A stretch of 64,000 nucleotides of DNA from positions 310,001-374,000 of the forward strand of contig JAGYJA010000007.1 of NCBI GenBank assembly GCA_018402385.1, read 5' to 3'. The translations under genes were made by a program, and so were the position numbers. Below are positions 26,330 to 36,057 of this stretch, one piece after another (within the stretch, counting starts at the first letter, position 1; each line of letters starts with the position of its first letter). Below the pieces are notes generated by a model that saw nothing but the letters and a program-made list of their open reading frames with translations, did not search any database and was not told the DNA's origin. The stretch comes from Flavobacteriaceae bacterium (GTDB lineage: Bacteria; Bacteroidota; Bacteroidia; Flavobacteriales; Flavobacteriaceae).

Positions 26330-27307
26330 TTATTTATTTCTGTCAATTACATAATTGACCATTAAAATGAGGGAATTCTTATAAGGAGATTCTGGATAAT
26401 CATTTAATATTTGTAGTGCTTGTTGTTGGTAGGCTTTCATTTTTGAAACAGCATAATCAAGGCCGCCTAAGGATTTTACAAAAGCAATAACCTCCTTAAC
26501 GCGTTTTAAATCTTTATTTTTATTTTTTACGGAATTGATCAGCCATTTTTTTTCTTTTGAAGAACAGTTATTTAAAGTGTAAATCAATGGTAAGGTCATT
26601 TTTTGTTCTTTGATATCGATGCCGGTTGGTTTGCCAATTTTTTGGGTACCATAATCAAACAAATCATCTTTTATTTGAAAAGCCATACCAATGAGTTCAC
26701 CAAAGCGTCTCATTTTTTCGACTTCTTCAGCAGTAGCATTTACAGATTTAGCCCCCATTGCACAACAGGCAGCAATGAGCGTTGCTGTTTTTTGTCTGAT
26801 GATTTCATAATAGATTTCTTCAGTAATATCGAGGTTTCTGGCTTTTTCTATTTGAAGGAGTTCGCCTTCACTCATTTCTCTAACAGCTACAGAAATAATT
26901 TGCAACAAATCAAAATCGCCGTTATCAATGGATAACAGAAGACCTTTTGAGAGCAAATAATCTCCCACCAGAACCGCAATTTTATTTTTCCATAGTGCAT
27001 TGACAGAGAAAAAACTTCTTCGGCGGTTGCTATCGTCAACTACATCATCGTGTACCAGTGTAGCCGTATGAATTAATTCTATTACCGAAGCTCCTCTGTA
27101 TGTACGCTCATCAACTTTTCCATTGGAAATCATTTTTGCAATCAGAAAGACAAACATGGGTCGCATTTGCTTGCCTTTTCTATTCACAATAAAATAAGTG
27201 ATGCGATTGAGCAATGCCACTTTTGAAGACATCGAGTTATAGAACTTTTTCTCAAAAAGTTCCATTTCCTCATGTACGGGTTGCTTAATCTGAGAAACTG
27301 TTTTCAT
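26330..27307 (-). CDS. polyprenyl synthetase
   Basis: A 325-aa trans-isoprenyl diphosphate synthase. The first aspartate-rich motif is HDDVVDDSNRRR (DDxxD type), the second KDDLFDYGTQKIGKPTG. It would elongate isoprenyl diphosphates, probably for the menaquinone side chain; the chain length cannot be read with certainty. Single gene between the sigma operon and a divergent T9SS gene. Confidence 0.93.
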   Translation of the reverse strand: MKTVSQIKQPVHEEMELFEKKFYNSMSSKVALLNRITYFIVNRKGKQMRPMFVFLIAKMISNGKVDERTYRGASVIELIHTATLVHDDVVDDSNRRRSFFSVNALWKNKIAVLVGDYLLSKGLLLSIDNGDFDLLQIISVAVREMSEGELLQIEKARNLDITEEIYYEIIRQKTATLIAACCAMGAKSVNATAEEVEKMRRFGELIGMAFQIKDDLFDYGTQKIGKPTGIDIKEQKMTLPLIYTLNNCSSKEKKWLINSVKNKNKDLKRVKEVIAFVKSLGGLDYAVSKMKAYQQQALQILNDYPESPYKNSLILMVNYVIDRNK

Positions 27308-27356
27308 TTTGAGTCAAAGATAATTAAAAAAATAAGTGTAAATGTGCTAAGTTTTT

Positions 27357-27387
27357 TTTGACAACATGAATAATATTAGTATATTAG
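27357..27387 (+). promoter_or_regulatory. promoter of the T9SS choice-of-anchor protein gene
   Basis: TTTG (27357-27360), a 19-bp spacer and TATATTAG (27380-27387), which differs from TAnnTTTG at one position. It lies 31 bp upstream of the ATG at 27418. Confidence 0.5.
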
Positions 27388-27417
27388 CTACTATATTTAA
27401 ACTTAAAAATAAACATT

Positions 27418-28278
27418 ATGAAAAAAATTACTCTTTTTATGACTGCTTTTTTAATGGCAGTATCGATGAACTCTCAGATTATCGAAAATTTTGACGACAT
27501 CACACTTTTAAATGATTGGGATTTTGTTAATGTAAGTGAATTTGTTGGAACTTCCACCTGGTTTCAAGGAAACGATGGTGTTTTTCCTTCACATCAAGGA
27601 GACCCAACTTCATACATTGGCGTTAATTTCAATAGTACTGCAGGTTCCAGCACAATAAGCAACTGGATGATTTTACCAACAACTACATTAAGTGATGGAG
27701 ATGAAATTATTTTTTTCACTAGAACTGGTGATGGAAGCGCTTTCCCTGATAGACTGGAAGTAAGACTAAGTACAGACGGAGATGGTTCTGTAGCTCCAAC
27801 TGACTTTGAAGATGAAGGTTCTTACACAATTCTTTTAGAATCTATTAATCCAGACTTAGAAGTTGGCGGATACCCTGAAGAATGGACTCAATATACTATA
27901 ACATTATCAGGAATTGGTAATGCAGTTGATACTAGAGTTGCTTTCAGATATTTTGTAACCAATGGTGGTCCTTCTGGTGTTAACTCAAACTATATTGGAA
28001 TTGATACTCTTGAAATTATACAAAATCTTTCAATTGCCGACAATGATATTGATGGTTTTAATTACTTCTATAACCGTCAAAACCAAACTTTAACAATTAA
28101 CGCTAATGAGGTGTTTAGTAGTATAAACATCTTCAATGTGTTAGGGCAAGAAGTTATAAACAAAAACCTATCTTCTTCAAGTGAAGTAATTAATTTATCT
28201 TCCCTAAAAACCGGTGTTTACATTGCAAATGCTAATGTAAATGGAAAAATTGCTACTTTTAAACTTGTCAAAAGATAA
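27418..28278 (+). CDS. secreted protein, choice-of-anchor J domain plus T9SS sorting domain
   Basis: A 286-aa exported protein: signal peptide 1-19 (MKKITLFMTAFLMAVSMNS), a jelly-roll-like choice-of-anchor J region (about 20-205: ENFDDITLLNDWDFVN, TISNWMILPTTTLSDGDEI, NYIGIDTLEI) and a type IX secretion C-terminal domain (about 215-286, INIFNVLGQEVINK to GKIATFKLVKR). Such proteins are exported by T9SS and often attached to the cell surface. The ligand is unknown. A strong terminator follows. Confidence 0.9.
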   Translation: MKKITLFMTAFLMAVSMNSQIIENFDDITLLNDWDFVNVSEFVGTSTWFQGNDGVFPSHQGDPTSYIGVNFNSTAGSSTISNWMILPTTTLSDGDEIIFFTRTGDGSAFPDRLEVRLSTDGDGSVAPTDFEDEGSYTILLESINPDLEVGGYPEEWTQYTITLSGIGNAVDTRVAFRYFVTNGGPSGVNSNYIGIDTLEIIQNLSIADNDIDGFNYFYNRQNQTLTINANEVFSSINIFNVLGQEVINKNLSSSSEVINLSSLKTGVYIANANVNGKIATFKLVKR

Positions 28279-28300
28279 TCGAAAGCTTTTTTGAATTTCA

Positions 28301-28327
28301 AAAAGCCTCCAGATATGGAGGCTTTTT
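28301..28327. terminator. bidirectional terminator between the T9SS gene and rlmN
   Basis: Stem aaaagcctcc / ggaggctttt (10 bp) with a 6-nt loop, A run on one side and T run on the other, between the convergent T9SS gene and rlmN. Confidence 0.9.
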
Positions 28328-29368
28328 TTATTGTTTATTTGCAAGTTGCCCACAAGCAGCATCGATATCTTTTCCGCGACTACGTCTAACTGTAACTGGT
28401 ATTCTGTTCTTTTCTAATGCACTTATATAAGCATCTAACGCTTTAGAGTCTGCTTGATGGAATTGATCTTCACCAATGGGGTTGTATTCAATTAAATTTA
28501 CCTTACAAGGCAAATAGCCGCAAAAATCAACAAGAGCATCTATGTCTTCCCTCTTATCGTTAATTCCTTTCCAAACCACATATTCATAAGACACTTTGCT
28601 TTTGGTATTTTGATACCAGTATTGCAAAGCTTCCTTTAAATCAACTAGCGTAAAACTCTCGGCAAAAGGCATGATGGATTTCCTGGTTTCCTGAATGGCA
28701 CTATGCAATGACACTGCAAGCTTGAATTTTACTTTATCATCTGCTAATTTCTTAATCATTTTTGGAACACCAGAGGTTGAGAGGGTGATTCGTTTTGGAG
28801 ACATTCCAAGTCCTTCAGGCGAAGTAATTTTATCTATGGAGGCCATGACATTCTTGTAGTTCATTAAAGGCTCCCCCATACCCATAAAGACAATATTGGA
28901 TAAAGGTCTGTCAAAATACAACCTGCTCTCTCGATCAATGGCTACTATTTGATCATAGATTTCGTCAGGATTGAGATTGCGCATTCGTTTTAATTTTGCC
29001 GTTGCACAAAACTTGCAATCAAGACTACAGCCCACTTGAGAAGAAACACAAGCTGTAGTTCTGTTTTTTGTAGGAATTAAAACAGATTCAACAATAAGGT
29101 TATCGTGAAGTCTAACGGCGTTTTTTATGGTGCCGTCTGCACTTTTTTGTATTTGGTCAACTTGGATGTGGTTAATAACAAAATTGTCTTCAAGGTGCTT
29201 TCTGGTTTCAAGTGAAAGATTTGTCATTGCTTCAAAAGTATGAGCCCCTTTAGTCCAGAGCCATTCATACACTTGATTTCCGCGAAAGGATTTGTCTCCA
29301 ATGCTCTCAAAAAAAGTACGCAATTCTTGTTTAGATAAAGATCTGATGTCTTTTTTATTGCTATTCAT
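28328..29368 (-). CDS. rlmN: 23S rRNA/tRNA adenine-C2 methyltransferase RlmN
   Basis: Radical-SAM enzyme that methylates A2503 of 23S rRNA and A37 of some tRNAs. The 346-aa protein has the CxxxCxxC cluster motif in GCSLDCKFCATAKLKRMRN, the GMGEPLMN motif and the C-terminal catalytic Cys in DAACGQLANK. Length and motifs are standard. Position next to queA/aroA is typical for Flavobacteriaceae. Confidence 0.97.
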   Translation of the reverse strand: MNSNKKDIRSLSKQELRTFFESIGDKSFRGNQVYEWLWTKGAHTFEAMTNLSLETRKHLEDNFVINHIQVDQIQKSADGTIKNAVRLHDNLIVESVLIPTKNRTTACVSSQVGCSLDCKFCATAKLKRMRNLNPDEIYDQIVAIDRESRLYFDRPLSNIVFMGMGEPLMNYKNVMASIDKITSPEGLGMSPKRITLSTSGVPKMIKKLADDKVKFKLAVSLHSAIQETRKSIMPFAESFTLVDLKEALQYWYQNTKSKVSYEYVVWKGINDKREDIDALVDFCGYLPCKVNLIEYNPIGEDQFHQADSKALDAYISALEKNRIPVTVRRSRGKDIDAACGQLANKQ

Positions 29369-29372
29369 AAGG

Positions 29373-29380
29373 CAAAATTA
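29373..29380 (-). promoter_or_regulatory. -7 box 4 bp before the rlmN start
   Basis: TAATTTTG on the minus strand matches TAnnTTTG; only 4 bp separate it from the ATG. If used, the transcript would begin at or very near the start codon (leaderless). No convincing -33 TTG. Confidence 0.4.
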
Positions 29381-29468
29381 ATGCTATTAGTTAACACTAA
29401 GTACATCATCGTAAGAAATATAAAAATTTAACTGAAATTTATCTAGGCAAGTGAAGTTAAAGTGATTT

Positions 29469-31091
29469 TCACTTCTTAACTACAATTCTCTTTACCAGTG
29501 AATTGTTTGTAATACCATCAAAGAGTTTAAGAAAATAAACACCCTCTGAAAAATCTGAAACGTCTATTGTATTATTTGTAAAGGGCAAATTAGCAGCATT
29601 CATTTGTTGACCAGTAACAGCGTAAATTTCATAATTTAACTGAGAAGAGTTGTTATTCATCACATAAATAAAATCACTTGTGGGATTGGGATAAATAGAA
29701 ATATTTCCAATAATCTGAAAATCGGGTGCATTTAATAAATCAATGGAAGTTGCGCCTGTTCCATTGGGATCAAGCCAGTTTGAAAGTCGATTACTATCAG
29801 TTGTACCAAAATCCCAGGAAGTTTCAAAACGGCCATAAATATCAAAGCCGCCATTATTTAAAGTGCCGGTGCAAAGAGCAGTACCACCTGCAAGCTGACC
29901 AATAATTCTTCCTTGAGGATCAAAAAGGGCAGAACCTGAAGACCCACCCTCAGTTACTCCCAGTTCCCAATTACCCACTCTCCACATTTGAGCAGTTGGG
30001 TTTCCACCAAAATTGAAGGGTTGTTTTGTGGGAGGGTCATCGTCTCTACATACTTTCATTATATCTCCTTCTGGATGGTGTATCCCTACAGTATATTCAG
30101 GAATGTCTGTGGTACTTCGATTCCAGCCCGCCCAAGCCAAATTCCAGGCTGAGGGTAAGTCTGCATCAATATTGACGAGCATAAAGTCAGATTTTGTGTT
30201 TGTCGCTAATATTGAGGCTCCACTTACTGTATGGTCCATATTACCATTTGAACTATTCTGATTTTGCGCACAGACAGGATTTGGACTCACCCAGTTAAAC
30301 CGAAAAGCCCAAGCTCCTGTATTTCCATTGTTGCAGTGATTTGCAGTTAAAAAATAAGGTGCATTGTTATTGTCTGTATTGTTTATCAAAGTTCCTGAAC
30401 AAAGAGTGCCACCTGCAAGGATAAGTGCAACTGAACGCTTCAAAACTTCTTTGATATTATCAAAATCATTTCCAATAGAACAATCAACATCTAAATTACA
30501 AGGACCTGAATGATTGAGACCTCTGTTCACCACATTTTGAGCAAGAGAACGATAGCCGTGAACTACTTTTGAGATATTTAAACTTCCATTGTTTCTTTGT
30601 GAAGATGGCTCAAAATATTCAATCCAAACATTATCTCCATCCACAAACCAAGTCCCTAATTGTCTATCATCTCGATTTTGAGATGCAGTGTAAGCACCCA
30701 GCAAATCTGAACGGTCGTCATTGTAAAGATAAAGATTGGCGCCGGGAGGTATATAAAAATCGTCAAATATAAAATTCAATGTGTTGGCCCCAGGAGATTG
30801 AATGTTGATGCGCCAAATTCTGTCTCCATTACTCATTTCATCCCAAACTCCAGCATTGGATGTATTAAAATTGACTTCTATTTCTTTTCCAAATCTCCAA
30901 GCCACGTCTCTACGGGCATCATTGATTAGGTCTTCTGCCATTAAAGCAGGTAAATCAATCTCTTCCAAAATAAAAGGAGAAACACTTCTAGTATGATTTA
31001 ATTTCCAGCTCAAGGGCTCTCCCTGGTTGGTTACCTGAGAGTAAGCTCCGGAAAAAATCAAAAAAAATAAGAGTAGCGTAATTTTTCTCAT
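29469..31091 (-). CDS. secreted trypsin-like serine protease (lysyl-endopeptidase type) with T9SS domain
   Basis: From the ATG at 31091 the protein is 540 aa with signal peptide MRKITLLLFFLIFSGAYSQ. A propeptide-like region (20-200) precedes an S1-fold domain: TLCSGTLIN, His252 in LTANHC, Asp302 in KSDFML and Ser385 in EGGSSGSALF. The motif order and Cys pattern resemble Lysobacter/Achromobacter lysyl endopeptidase. A T9SS C-terminal domain (ISIYPNPTSDFIYV... to VKRIVVKK) shows export through type IX secretion. An upstream in-frame start would add 25 residues and destroy the signal peptide position. Confidence 0.92.
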   Translation of the reverse strand: MRKITLLLFFLIFSGAYSQVTNQGEPLSWKLNHTRSVSPFILEEIDLPALMAEDLINDARRDVAWRFGKEIEVNFNTSNAGVWDEMSNGDRIWRINIQSPGANTLNFIFDDFYIPPGANLYLYNDDRSDLLGAYTASQNRDDRQLGTWFVDGDNVWIEYFEPSSQRNNGSLNISKVVHGYRSLAQNVVNRGLNHSGPCNLDVDCSIGNDFDNIKEVLKRSVALILAGGTLCSGTLINNTDNNNAPYFLTANHCNNGNTGAWAFRFNWVSPNPVCAQNQNSSNGNMDHTVSGASILATNTKSDFMLVNIDADLPSAWNLAWAGWNRSTTDIPEYTVGIHHPEGDIMKVCRDDDPPTKQPFNFGGNPTAQMWRVGNWELGVTEGGSSGSALFDPQGRIIGQLAGGTALCTGTLNNGGFDIYGRFETSWDFGTTDSNRLSNWLDPNGTGATSIDLLNAPDFQIIGNISIYPNPTSDFIYVMNNNSSQLNYEIYAVTGQQMNAANLPFTNNTIDVSDFSEGVYFLKLFDGITNNSLVKRIVVKK

Positions 31092-31152
31092 ATAAGCGTG
31101 TTCCTTGAATCTACTAAAATAGCTTTTTTCTCTTAATAACCAATAACTTAAT

Positions 31153-31187
31153 AAAAAAATCCTCACTAATTTTTTAAATTAATGAGG
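31153..31187 (-). terminator. terminator after queA
   Basis: On the minus strand, hairpin CCTCATTAATTTA...TAAATTAGTGAGG-like arms (one mismatch) followed by a T run (31153-31159). It separates queA from the protease gene. Confidence 0.65.
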
Positions 31188-31215
31188 AGTTCAATAAAGA
31201 TTTATTATTATATAG

Positions 31216-32265
31216 TTACAAGATCAACATGGCATCGCCATAAGTATAGAAGCGATATTTTTCTTTGATTGCTTCAGCATAGGCTTTTTTCATGAAATCA
31301 TGACCTGCAAAAGCAGAAACCATCATGAGGAGTGTTGATTTTGGAGTATGAAAATTAGTTACCATACAGTTAGCAATGCTAAATTCATAAGGAGGGAAAA
31401 TAAATTTATTAGTCCAGCCTTTGTATGGGTTTAATGTTCCCTGAGATGAAACAGTGCTTTCAACGGAGCGCATTACAGTGGTTCCCACTGCACAGATTTT
31501 ACGTCTTTTAGATTTACCGTGATTAACAATTTGAGCACTTTTTGCATCGACCTCATATTCTTCAGAATCCATTTTATGCTTTGAAAGATCTTCAACTTCA
31601 ACAGGACTAAAGGTTCCTAAACCAACATGCAGTGTTACCTCTGCAAAGTTGACTCCTTTAATTTCCAATCGCTTAAGTAAATGTTTTGAAAAATGGAGTC
31701 CGGCTGTGGGTGCAGCAACAGCGCCTTCATTTTTAGCAAAAATAGTTTGGTAGCGTTCTGCATCTTCGGGCTCGACCTCGCGTGTGATGTATTTTGGCAG
31801 TGGTGTTTCTCCGAGTTCAGTTAATTTTTTTCTGAATTCCTCATAGGTTCCGTCAAAGAGAAAACGAAGTGTGCGCCCTCTTGAAGTGGTATTATCAATA
31901 ACTTCAGCTACTAGTGTTTCATCATCGCCAAAATACAATTTATTTCCAATTCTTATCTTTCTTGCTGGATCAACAAGCACATCCCAAAGACGTGTTTCTG
32001 AATTGAGTTCTCTCAAAAGAAATACCTCAATTTTTGCACCGGTTTTTTCTTTATTTCCATATAACCTTGCGGGAAATACTTTGGTGTTGTTTAAGATCAA
32101 CACATCATCTTCTTCAAAATAATCAATCAAATCTTTGAACATCTTGTGCTCAATGGTTTGTGTTTTTCTGTCAAGTACCATCAATCTGGACTCGTCTCTG
32201 TTTAAGGTGGGGTATTCTGCTAATAATTCCGGAGGTAAATTGAAATCAAAGTGAGATAGCTTCAT
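31216..32265 (-). CDS. queA: QueA, tRNA preQ1 ribosyltransferase-isomerase
   Basis: Transfers and isomerises the ribosyl part of SAM onto preQ1-tRNA in queuosine synthesis. The 349-aa protein has the N-terminal [26 protein letters not shown], the [13 protein letters not shown] loop, HVGLGTF and C-terminal [19 protein letters not shown], all family landmarks. A consensus promoter lies 40 bp upstream. Confidence 0.97.
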   Translation of the reverse strand: MKLSHFDFNLPPELLAEYPTLNRDESRLMVLDRKTQTIEHKMFKDLIDYFEEDDVLILNNTKVFPARLYGNKEKTGAKIEVFLLRELNSETRLWDVLVDPARKIRIGNKLYFGDDETLVAEVIDNTTSRGRTLRFLFDGTYEEFRKKLTELGETPLPKYITREVEPEDAERYQTIFAKNEGAVAAPTAGLHFSKHLLKRLEIKGVNFAEVTLHVGLGTFSPVEVEDLSKHKMDSEEYEVDAKSAQIVNHGKSKRRKICAVGTTVMRSVESTVSSQGTLNPYKGWTNKFIFPPYEFSIANCMVTNFHTPKSTLLMMVSAFAGHDFMKKAYAEAIKEKYRFYTYGDAMLIL

Positions 32266-32304
32266 AGATTGCGATTGTTAAAAAGTTTGATTTTTACAAG
32301 GCTG

Positions 32305-32336
32305 CAAATATACAACCTCAAAACAGGCGTTGTCAA
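32305..32336 (-). promoter_or_regulatory. queA promoter (TTG...TATATTTG)
   Basis: On the minus strand TTG (32334-32336), a 21-bp spacer and TATATTTG (32305-32312), matching the Bacteroidota consensus; the leader to the queA ATG is about 35 nt. Confidence 0.75.
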
Positions 32337-32377
32337 GTAAAAAGGGATTTATTATTATTTATTTTTTGCAGAAGAAA

Positions 32378-33634
32378 TTAATGTTCTGTTGAAATGGGTT
32401 TCAACTCAAAACCAATTTTTTTTAAATCTTTCCAAAATACAGGATAGGATTTTTCAACCACTTCCGGGTTTTCAATCATAATGGGAAATAAAACTGCTAA
32501 GGGTGCAAATGCCATTGCCATTCTGTGGTCTTGGTATGTTGAAATTAGAATATTGCCCGATGGGTTCTCAAATTGCTTTGATTGGAACGCCTCAAGGGTA
32601 AAACTGTCATCTGTTGTTTTACTGTGCCCACCCAGCTTTTGAAGTTCAGTTTTAAGCGCTTCGAGGCGGTTTGTTTCCTTTATTTTAAGGGTATGTAACC
32701 CTGTTAGCTCACAAGCCATTCCAAGTCCAAAACAACTTATTGCAATGGTTTGAGCAATATCTGGTGTGTTTATTAAATTAAGCCTTAATCTATTTATTTT
32801 TGGATCGTTAAACTTTGAAATTGTAATCGCATTCTCGTGATAGGTAGTCTCCACTCCAAAATTTCTGTAGATTTCAACTAGTGCAGCATCCCCTTGTAAA
32901 CTTTCTTTACAAAATGTAGAGAGTGTTAAAGAGGTGCCTAAAGGCGAAAGTGCCACTATAGAATAAAAATAAGAAGCTGACGACCAGTCTGATTCCACTG
33001 TAAAAGATTTGTTACCAACAGTTGTTTTGAAAGGTTTCACATTGATGGTTTTATCTCTCATAATATATTGAACGCCCAGTTGCTCCAGCAAATCCAATGT
33101 CATTTTTAAATAGGGAAAGGAAGTTTTATTTCCTTCAAGAGTCAATTCAAGACCGTTTTTTAATGTGGGTGCTATTAAAAGTAATGCCGAGATGTATTGA
33201 CTACTCACATTTGAATTTATAGTTACTTTATTTTCGGAAAGTGTTCTACCTTTTATTTTTAGAGGTGGAAATCCTTTTTTTTCTAAATAAGTGATTTCTG
33301 CACCCAACTCCAAAAGAGCGTCCACGAGAATAGTAATGGGTCGTTCTTTCATTCTTTGTGAACCTGTTAGAATTACTTCCCTTCCTTTTTGAATAGAAAA
33401 ATAAGCCGTTAAAAATCGCATTGCACTACCGGCATGGTGAATATCGATTGTTTTTGATGTGGTGTTCAAAGCTTTCTCAAGAAGCATTGTATCTTGTGCT
33501 TCTGAAATATTTTTTATTTCAATTTCAGGAAAAAGTTTTTGAAGTATAAGCAATCTGTTTGACTCACTTTTTGAACCACAAATGTGAATTTGAGAATGGG
33601 GGATATTTTTATTTAGGCTAAGGCGAATATTCAT
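32378..33634 (-). CDS. aroA: 3-phosphoshikimate 1-carboxyvinyltransferase (EPSP synthase) AroA
   Basis: Sixth step of the shikimate pathway. The 418-aa protein has the SKSESNR substrate loop near the start (residues 22-28), HAGSAMRFLTAYF, a QRMKERPI segment, SSQYISALLL, SDWSSASYFY, KIKETNRLEAL and the DHRMAMAFA motif. The PEP-binding glycine loop is HHAGSAMR instead of the more usual NAGTAMR, as in other Bacteroidota AroA. It sits between queA and the mazG-like gene. Confidence 0.95.
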   Translation of the reverse strand: MNIRLSLNKNIPHSQIHICGSKSESNRLLILQKLFPEIEIKNISEAQDTMLLEKALNTTSKTIDIHHAGSAMRFLTAYFSIQKGREVILTGSQRMKERPITILVDALLELGAEITYLEKKGFPPLKIKGRTLSENKVTINSNVSSQYISALLLIAPTLKNGLELTLEGNKTSFPYLKMTLDLLEQLGVQYIMRDKTINVKPFKTTVGNKSFTVESDWSSASYFYSIVALSPLGTSLTLSTFCKESLQGDAALVEIYRNFGVETTYHENAITISKFNDPKINRLRLNLINTPDIAQTIAISCFGLGMACELTGLHTLKIKETNRLEALKTELQKLGGHSKTTDDSFTLEAFQSKQFENPSGNILISTYQDHRMAMAFAPLAVLFPIMIENPEVVEKSYPVFWKDLKKIGFELKPISTEH

Positions 33635-33691
33635 AAGCTTGTTATAGTGGATCGTGAATTTTTGCTAAAATTAAAAACACTATACAGACAA

Positions 33692-34019
33692 TTACTTTAG
33701 TTTTTCATTATTTTGATGGCGGTCGTGATCTCTTTTTGCTTTTAGTGCCATCTTTTTATCAAAAGCGGCCTGCAGGTCAATTCCAGTTTGATTGGCCAGA
33801 CAAAGCACCACAAAAACCACATCTGCCAGTTCCTCACCCAAGGTCTTTGCCTTTATCACTTTCTTTTTCACTTTGCTCGCCATAGCGCCGGGCAATGATG
33901 CGCGCCACTTCTCCCACTTCTTCTGTGAGTTGAGCCATATTGGTCAACTCATTAAAGTACCTCACACCATGTTGCTTGATCCAGTTGTCAACTTCAGTTT
34001 GTGCATTTTTTAAGTCCAT
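33692..34019 (-). pseudogene. MazG-like nucleotide pyrophosphohydrolase with a frameshift
   Basis: Two overlapping frames together give about 109 aa. The first (34019-33834) has EEVGEVARIIARRYGEQ; the second continues GEELADVVFVVLCLANQTGIDLQ. EExxE and ExxD are the metal-binding halves of the MazG active site. The first frame stops at TGA directly after GGG (ccc at 33837-33839 on the plus strand); removing one base restores a single frame through KDLGEELADV. This could be a true pseudogene, a +1 recoding site, or a one-base consensus error. Intact homologues hydrolyse (d)NTPs; the position between dtd/rsgA and aroA is common in the family. Confidence 0.82.
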
Positions 34020-34021
34020 TT

Positions 34022-36034
34022 CTATTGTTTTGACAATGTTATTTTTTCAGTTAGCTTAGTCACTTTAGCTTCAAAAAAAGATTTTAGGGATTCATAAGAT
34101 TCTGCCGCAACTATGGATGCATTGATATTTGAATTGATTCTTAGTTGTATGTTATTTTCTGTATTAGAAATGATGTATTTGAAATCTCCCTGTCCACCTG
34201 CAAATTGAAAAATTTCAGACTCCGGAATTGATTCTATTTTATAACCATCAGGAATATTGATATTTATTAAGTAAGTTTCTTGTGTTGGAAATTTAAAATC
34301 TATGGGATAATCACGTTTTTCTTTATTAAATGGATTTGAAGTTGGTAATAGGAAAAATGTGGGTTGGATGAATATTTTATCACCAATTTGATCGAAGGCA
34401 TTGTTATTTTCAAAATCGTAACTTTCAATTAACGGCTTATAAGGATCTTTCTTATTTTGAATAGAAAAATCTTTCACTTTAAAATTGATAAAGTTGTTTT
34501 CAATTTTTTCTACACGTTGAACATCGGTACTACTTGCATAGTTTTCTCTATAATCAAGAGCCAAATTGTCTGTTAATGTATTTCTTAATTTCCCTTGAAT
34601 TTTGCCTCCTTCAAGTATATTCACTTCCATATTGGTTACCCTTCGTGAGGGATTTCCTGGCATAAGGTCTATTTCTTCTGTTTCTAGATACTCACTAATT
34701 CTCTGGCCAAACCAATTGAGTGCTCTTTCAGGTAACACATTGGGTGTGCTGAATTTGCTTGTGGCATCAAATAGAAATAATTGTCCATCTGTTTGAACTG
34801 CCGAAATCACATAATTAAATCCAGTGACTGTAGGAAAAAAAGGGATGCCAAAATCTTTAGTGCTCAGTAATACCGGGTTGGCATTTAGTCTGGCTTCTTT
34901 AAACATTGCGGTGAGAATTAAATTGATTTCGGCTACATTTCCTGTTCTATTTTTATAAGCATTTTTAACGCCCTCTTTTGTATATTTTCCATATTTACCA
35001 TTCCAAGTTATTTTGTTTTTCAAAAACTCAAAAATTGCATTGGCTTTTTCTTGATTAGTGTTTGCATTGGCAATTATTGGTGCAATTTCTGCTTCAAAAT
35101 AATTTTTTTCTTTTAGTTCTTTCCCAAAACGTTCTTCTTTAAAAATAGTTTTGACAACATCAGCCCAGGTTTGGGTAAAGTTTTCTTTTTCTTCAACGTC
35201 TGGGTATTGAGTCCATTCTAATTCACTTTTAATTGAAGTGAGGTAATTTTGAAGATTGTTCAAATAATCTTCCTTGGCAAACTTTGGAACATTTTCAGCG
35301 GTGAAGGTTGTTTTAACTACATGAGCTTCATAGAGCTGTTCTTTTGTTTTGATTGATACCAATGCTGCATTATTATCCTTTACAGTTGGTGAGTATCTAA
35401 ATATAAAAAGTGTCTTGTCTTGAATGTCTTCTCTTTTTATGGGGTAGACTCCTTTTGTGTAGAATTTATATCCTAAGTATTCTGGTGATATTTGGGTGTA
35501 TTCTGCAAAATTTACCGGTATATCTTCTTGAAAGTAAAAGGTGGGTAATGACCAGGCATAAGGGGAAGTAACTTTGTATTTATATTCAATTACAGAACCT
35601 TCTTTAATATTTGGGAAGGTAAATTTTTCAAGAATTCTATCGTCGCCCATATCTTCTTGAAACTGATTTTCATTGTTCAATTTATCCTTTGTGATTTTCT
35701 TTCCATCCAGATTGTAGGTAAATGCTCTAAAGCCAGAAATTGTTTCATTTTTACCTGCTTGGGGTCTGTATAATGGAATTTCAACAGTTGCTTTATCAAA
35801 ACCTTCCTTTTTATAGATTTTAATTCTGACCTCCACCTCTTGCACATATTGCCATTGATAGTCATATTCAAAAAAGATGTTGGATTTTTTATAAAGTACT
35901 GCTGCCGATGCTTCAGGGTCTGTGGGGTGTTCTTTTTCCAGTATTTCTTCTTCAGATACTTTACCAAATTCAAATTTTTGAGCGTGAACTAAAAAACTGG
36001 AAGAGAATAATAAAAGAGTGATGATCAGTTTCAT
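34022..36034 (-). CDS. DUF3857 protein with degenerate transglutaminase fold (paralogue 1)
   Basis: A 670-aa exported protein: signal peptide MKLIITLLLFSSSFLVHA, an N-terminal DUF3857 domain (FEFGKVSEEEILEKEHPTDPEA to about 240), a central transglutaminase-like domain and a beta-rich C-terminal part. In the transglutaminase domain the expected catalytic Cys motif (GDCK) reads GNVAE and the His motif (NHV) reads FNYV, while LFDATS keeps the Asp. It is therefore probably not a cysteine enzyme. It is strongly similar along its length to the next gene, a tandem duplication. Role unknown; a periplasmic or surface scaffold is possible. Confidence 0.88.
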   Translation of the reverse strand: MKLIITLLLFSSSFLVHAQKFEFGKVSEEEILEKEHPTDPEASAAVLYKKSNIFFEYDYQWQYVQEVEVRIKIYKKEGFDKATVEIPLYRPQAGKNETISGFRAFTYNLDGKKITKDKLNNENQFQEDMGDDRILEKFTFPNIKEGSVIEYKYKVTSPYAWSLPTFYFQEDIPVNFAEYTQISPEYLGYKFYTKGVYPIKREDIQDKTLFIFRYSPTVKDNNAALVSIKTKEQLYEAHVVKTTFTAENVPKFAKEDYLNNLQNYLTSIKSELEWTQYPDVEEKENFTQTWADVVKTIFKEERFGKELKEKNYFEAEIAPIIANANTNQEKANAIFEFLKNKITWNGKYGKYTKEGVKNAYKNRTGNVAEINLILTAMFKEARLNANPVLLSTKDFGIPFFPTVTGFNYVISAVQTDGQLFLFDATSKFSTPNVLPERALNWFGQRISEYLETEEIDLMPGNPSRRVTNMEVNILEGGKIQGKLRNTLTDNLALDYRENYASSTDVQRVEKIENNFINFKVKDFSIQNKKDPYKPLIESYDFENNNAFDQIGDKIFIQPTFFLLPTSNPFNKEKRDYPIDFKFPTQETYLININIPDGYKIESIPESEIFQFAGGQGDFKYIISNTENNIQLRINSNINASIVAAESYESLKSFFEAKVTKLTEKITLSKQ

Positions 36035-36057
36035 AATTGAAATTTTATTTTGATGTA

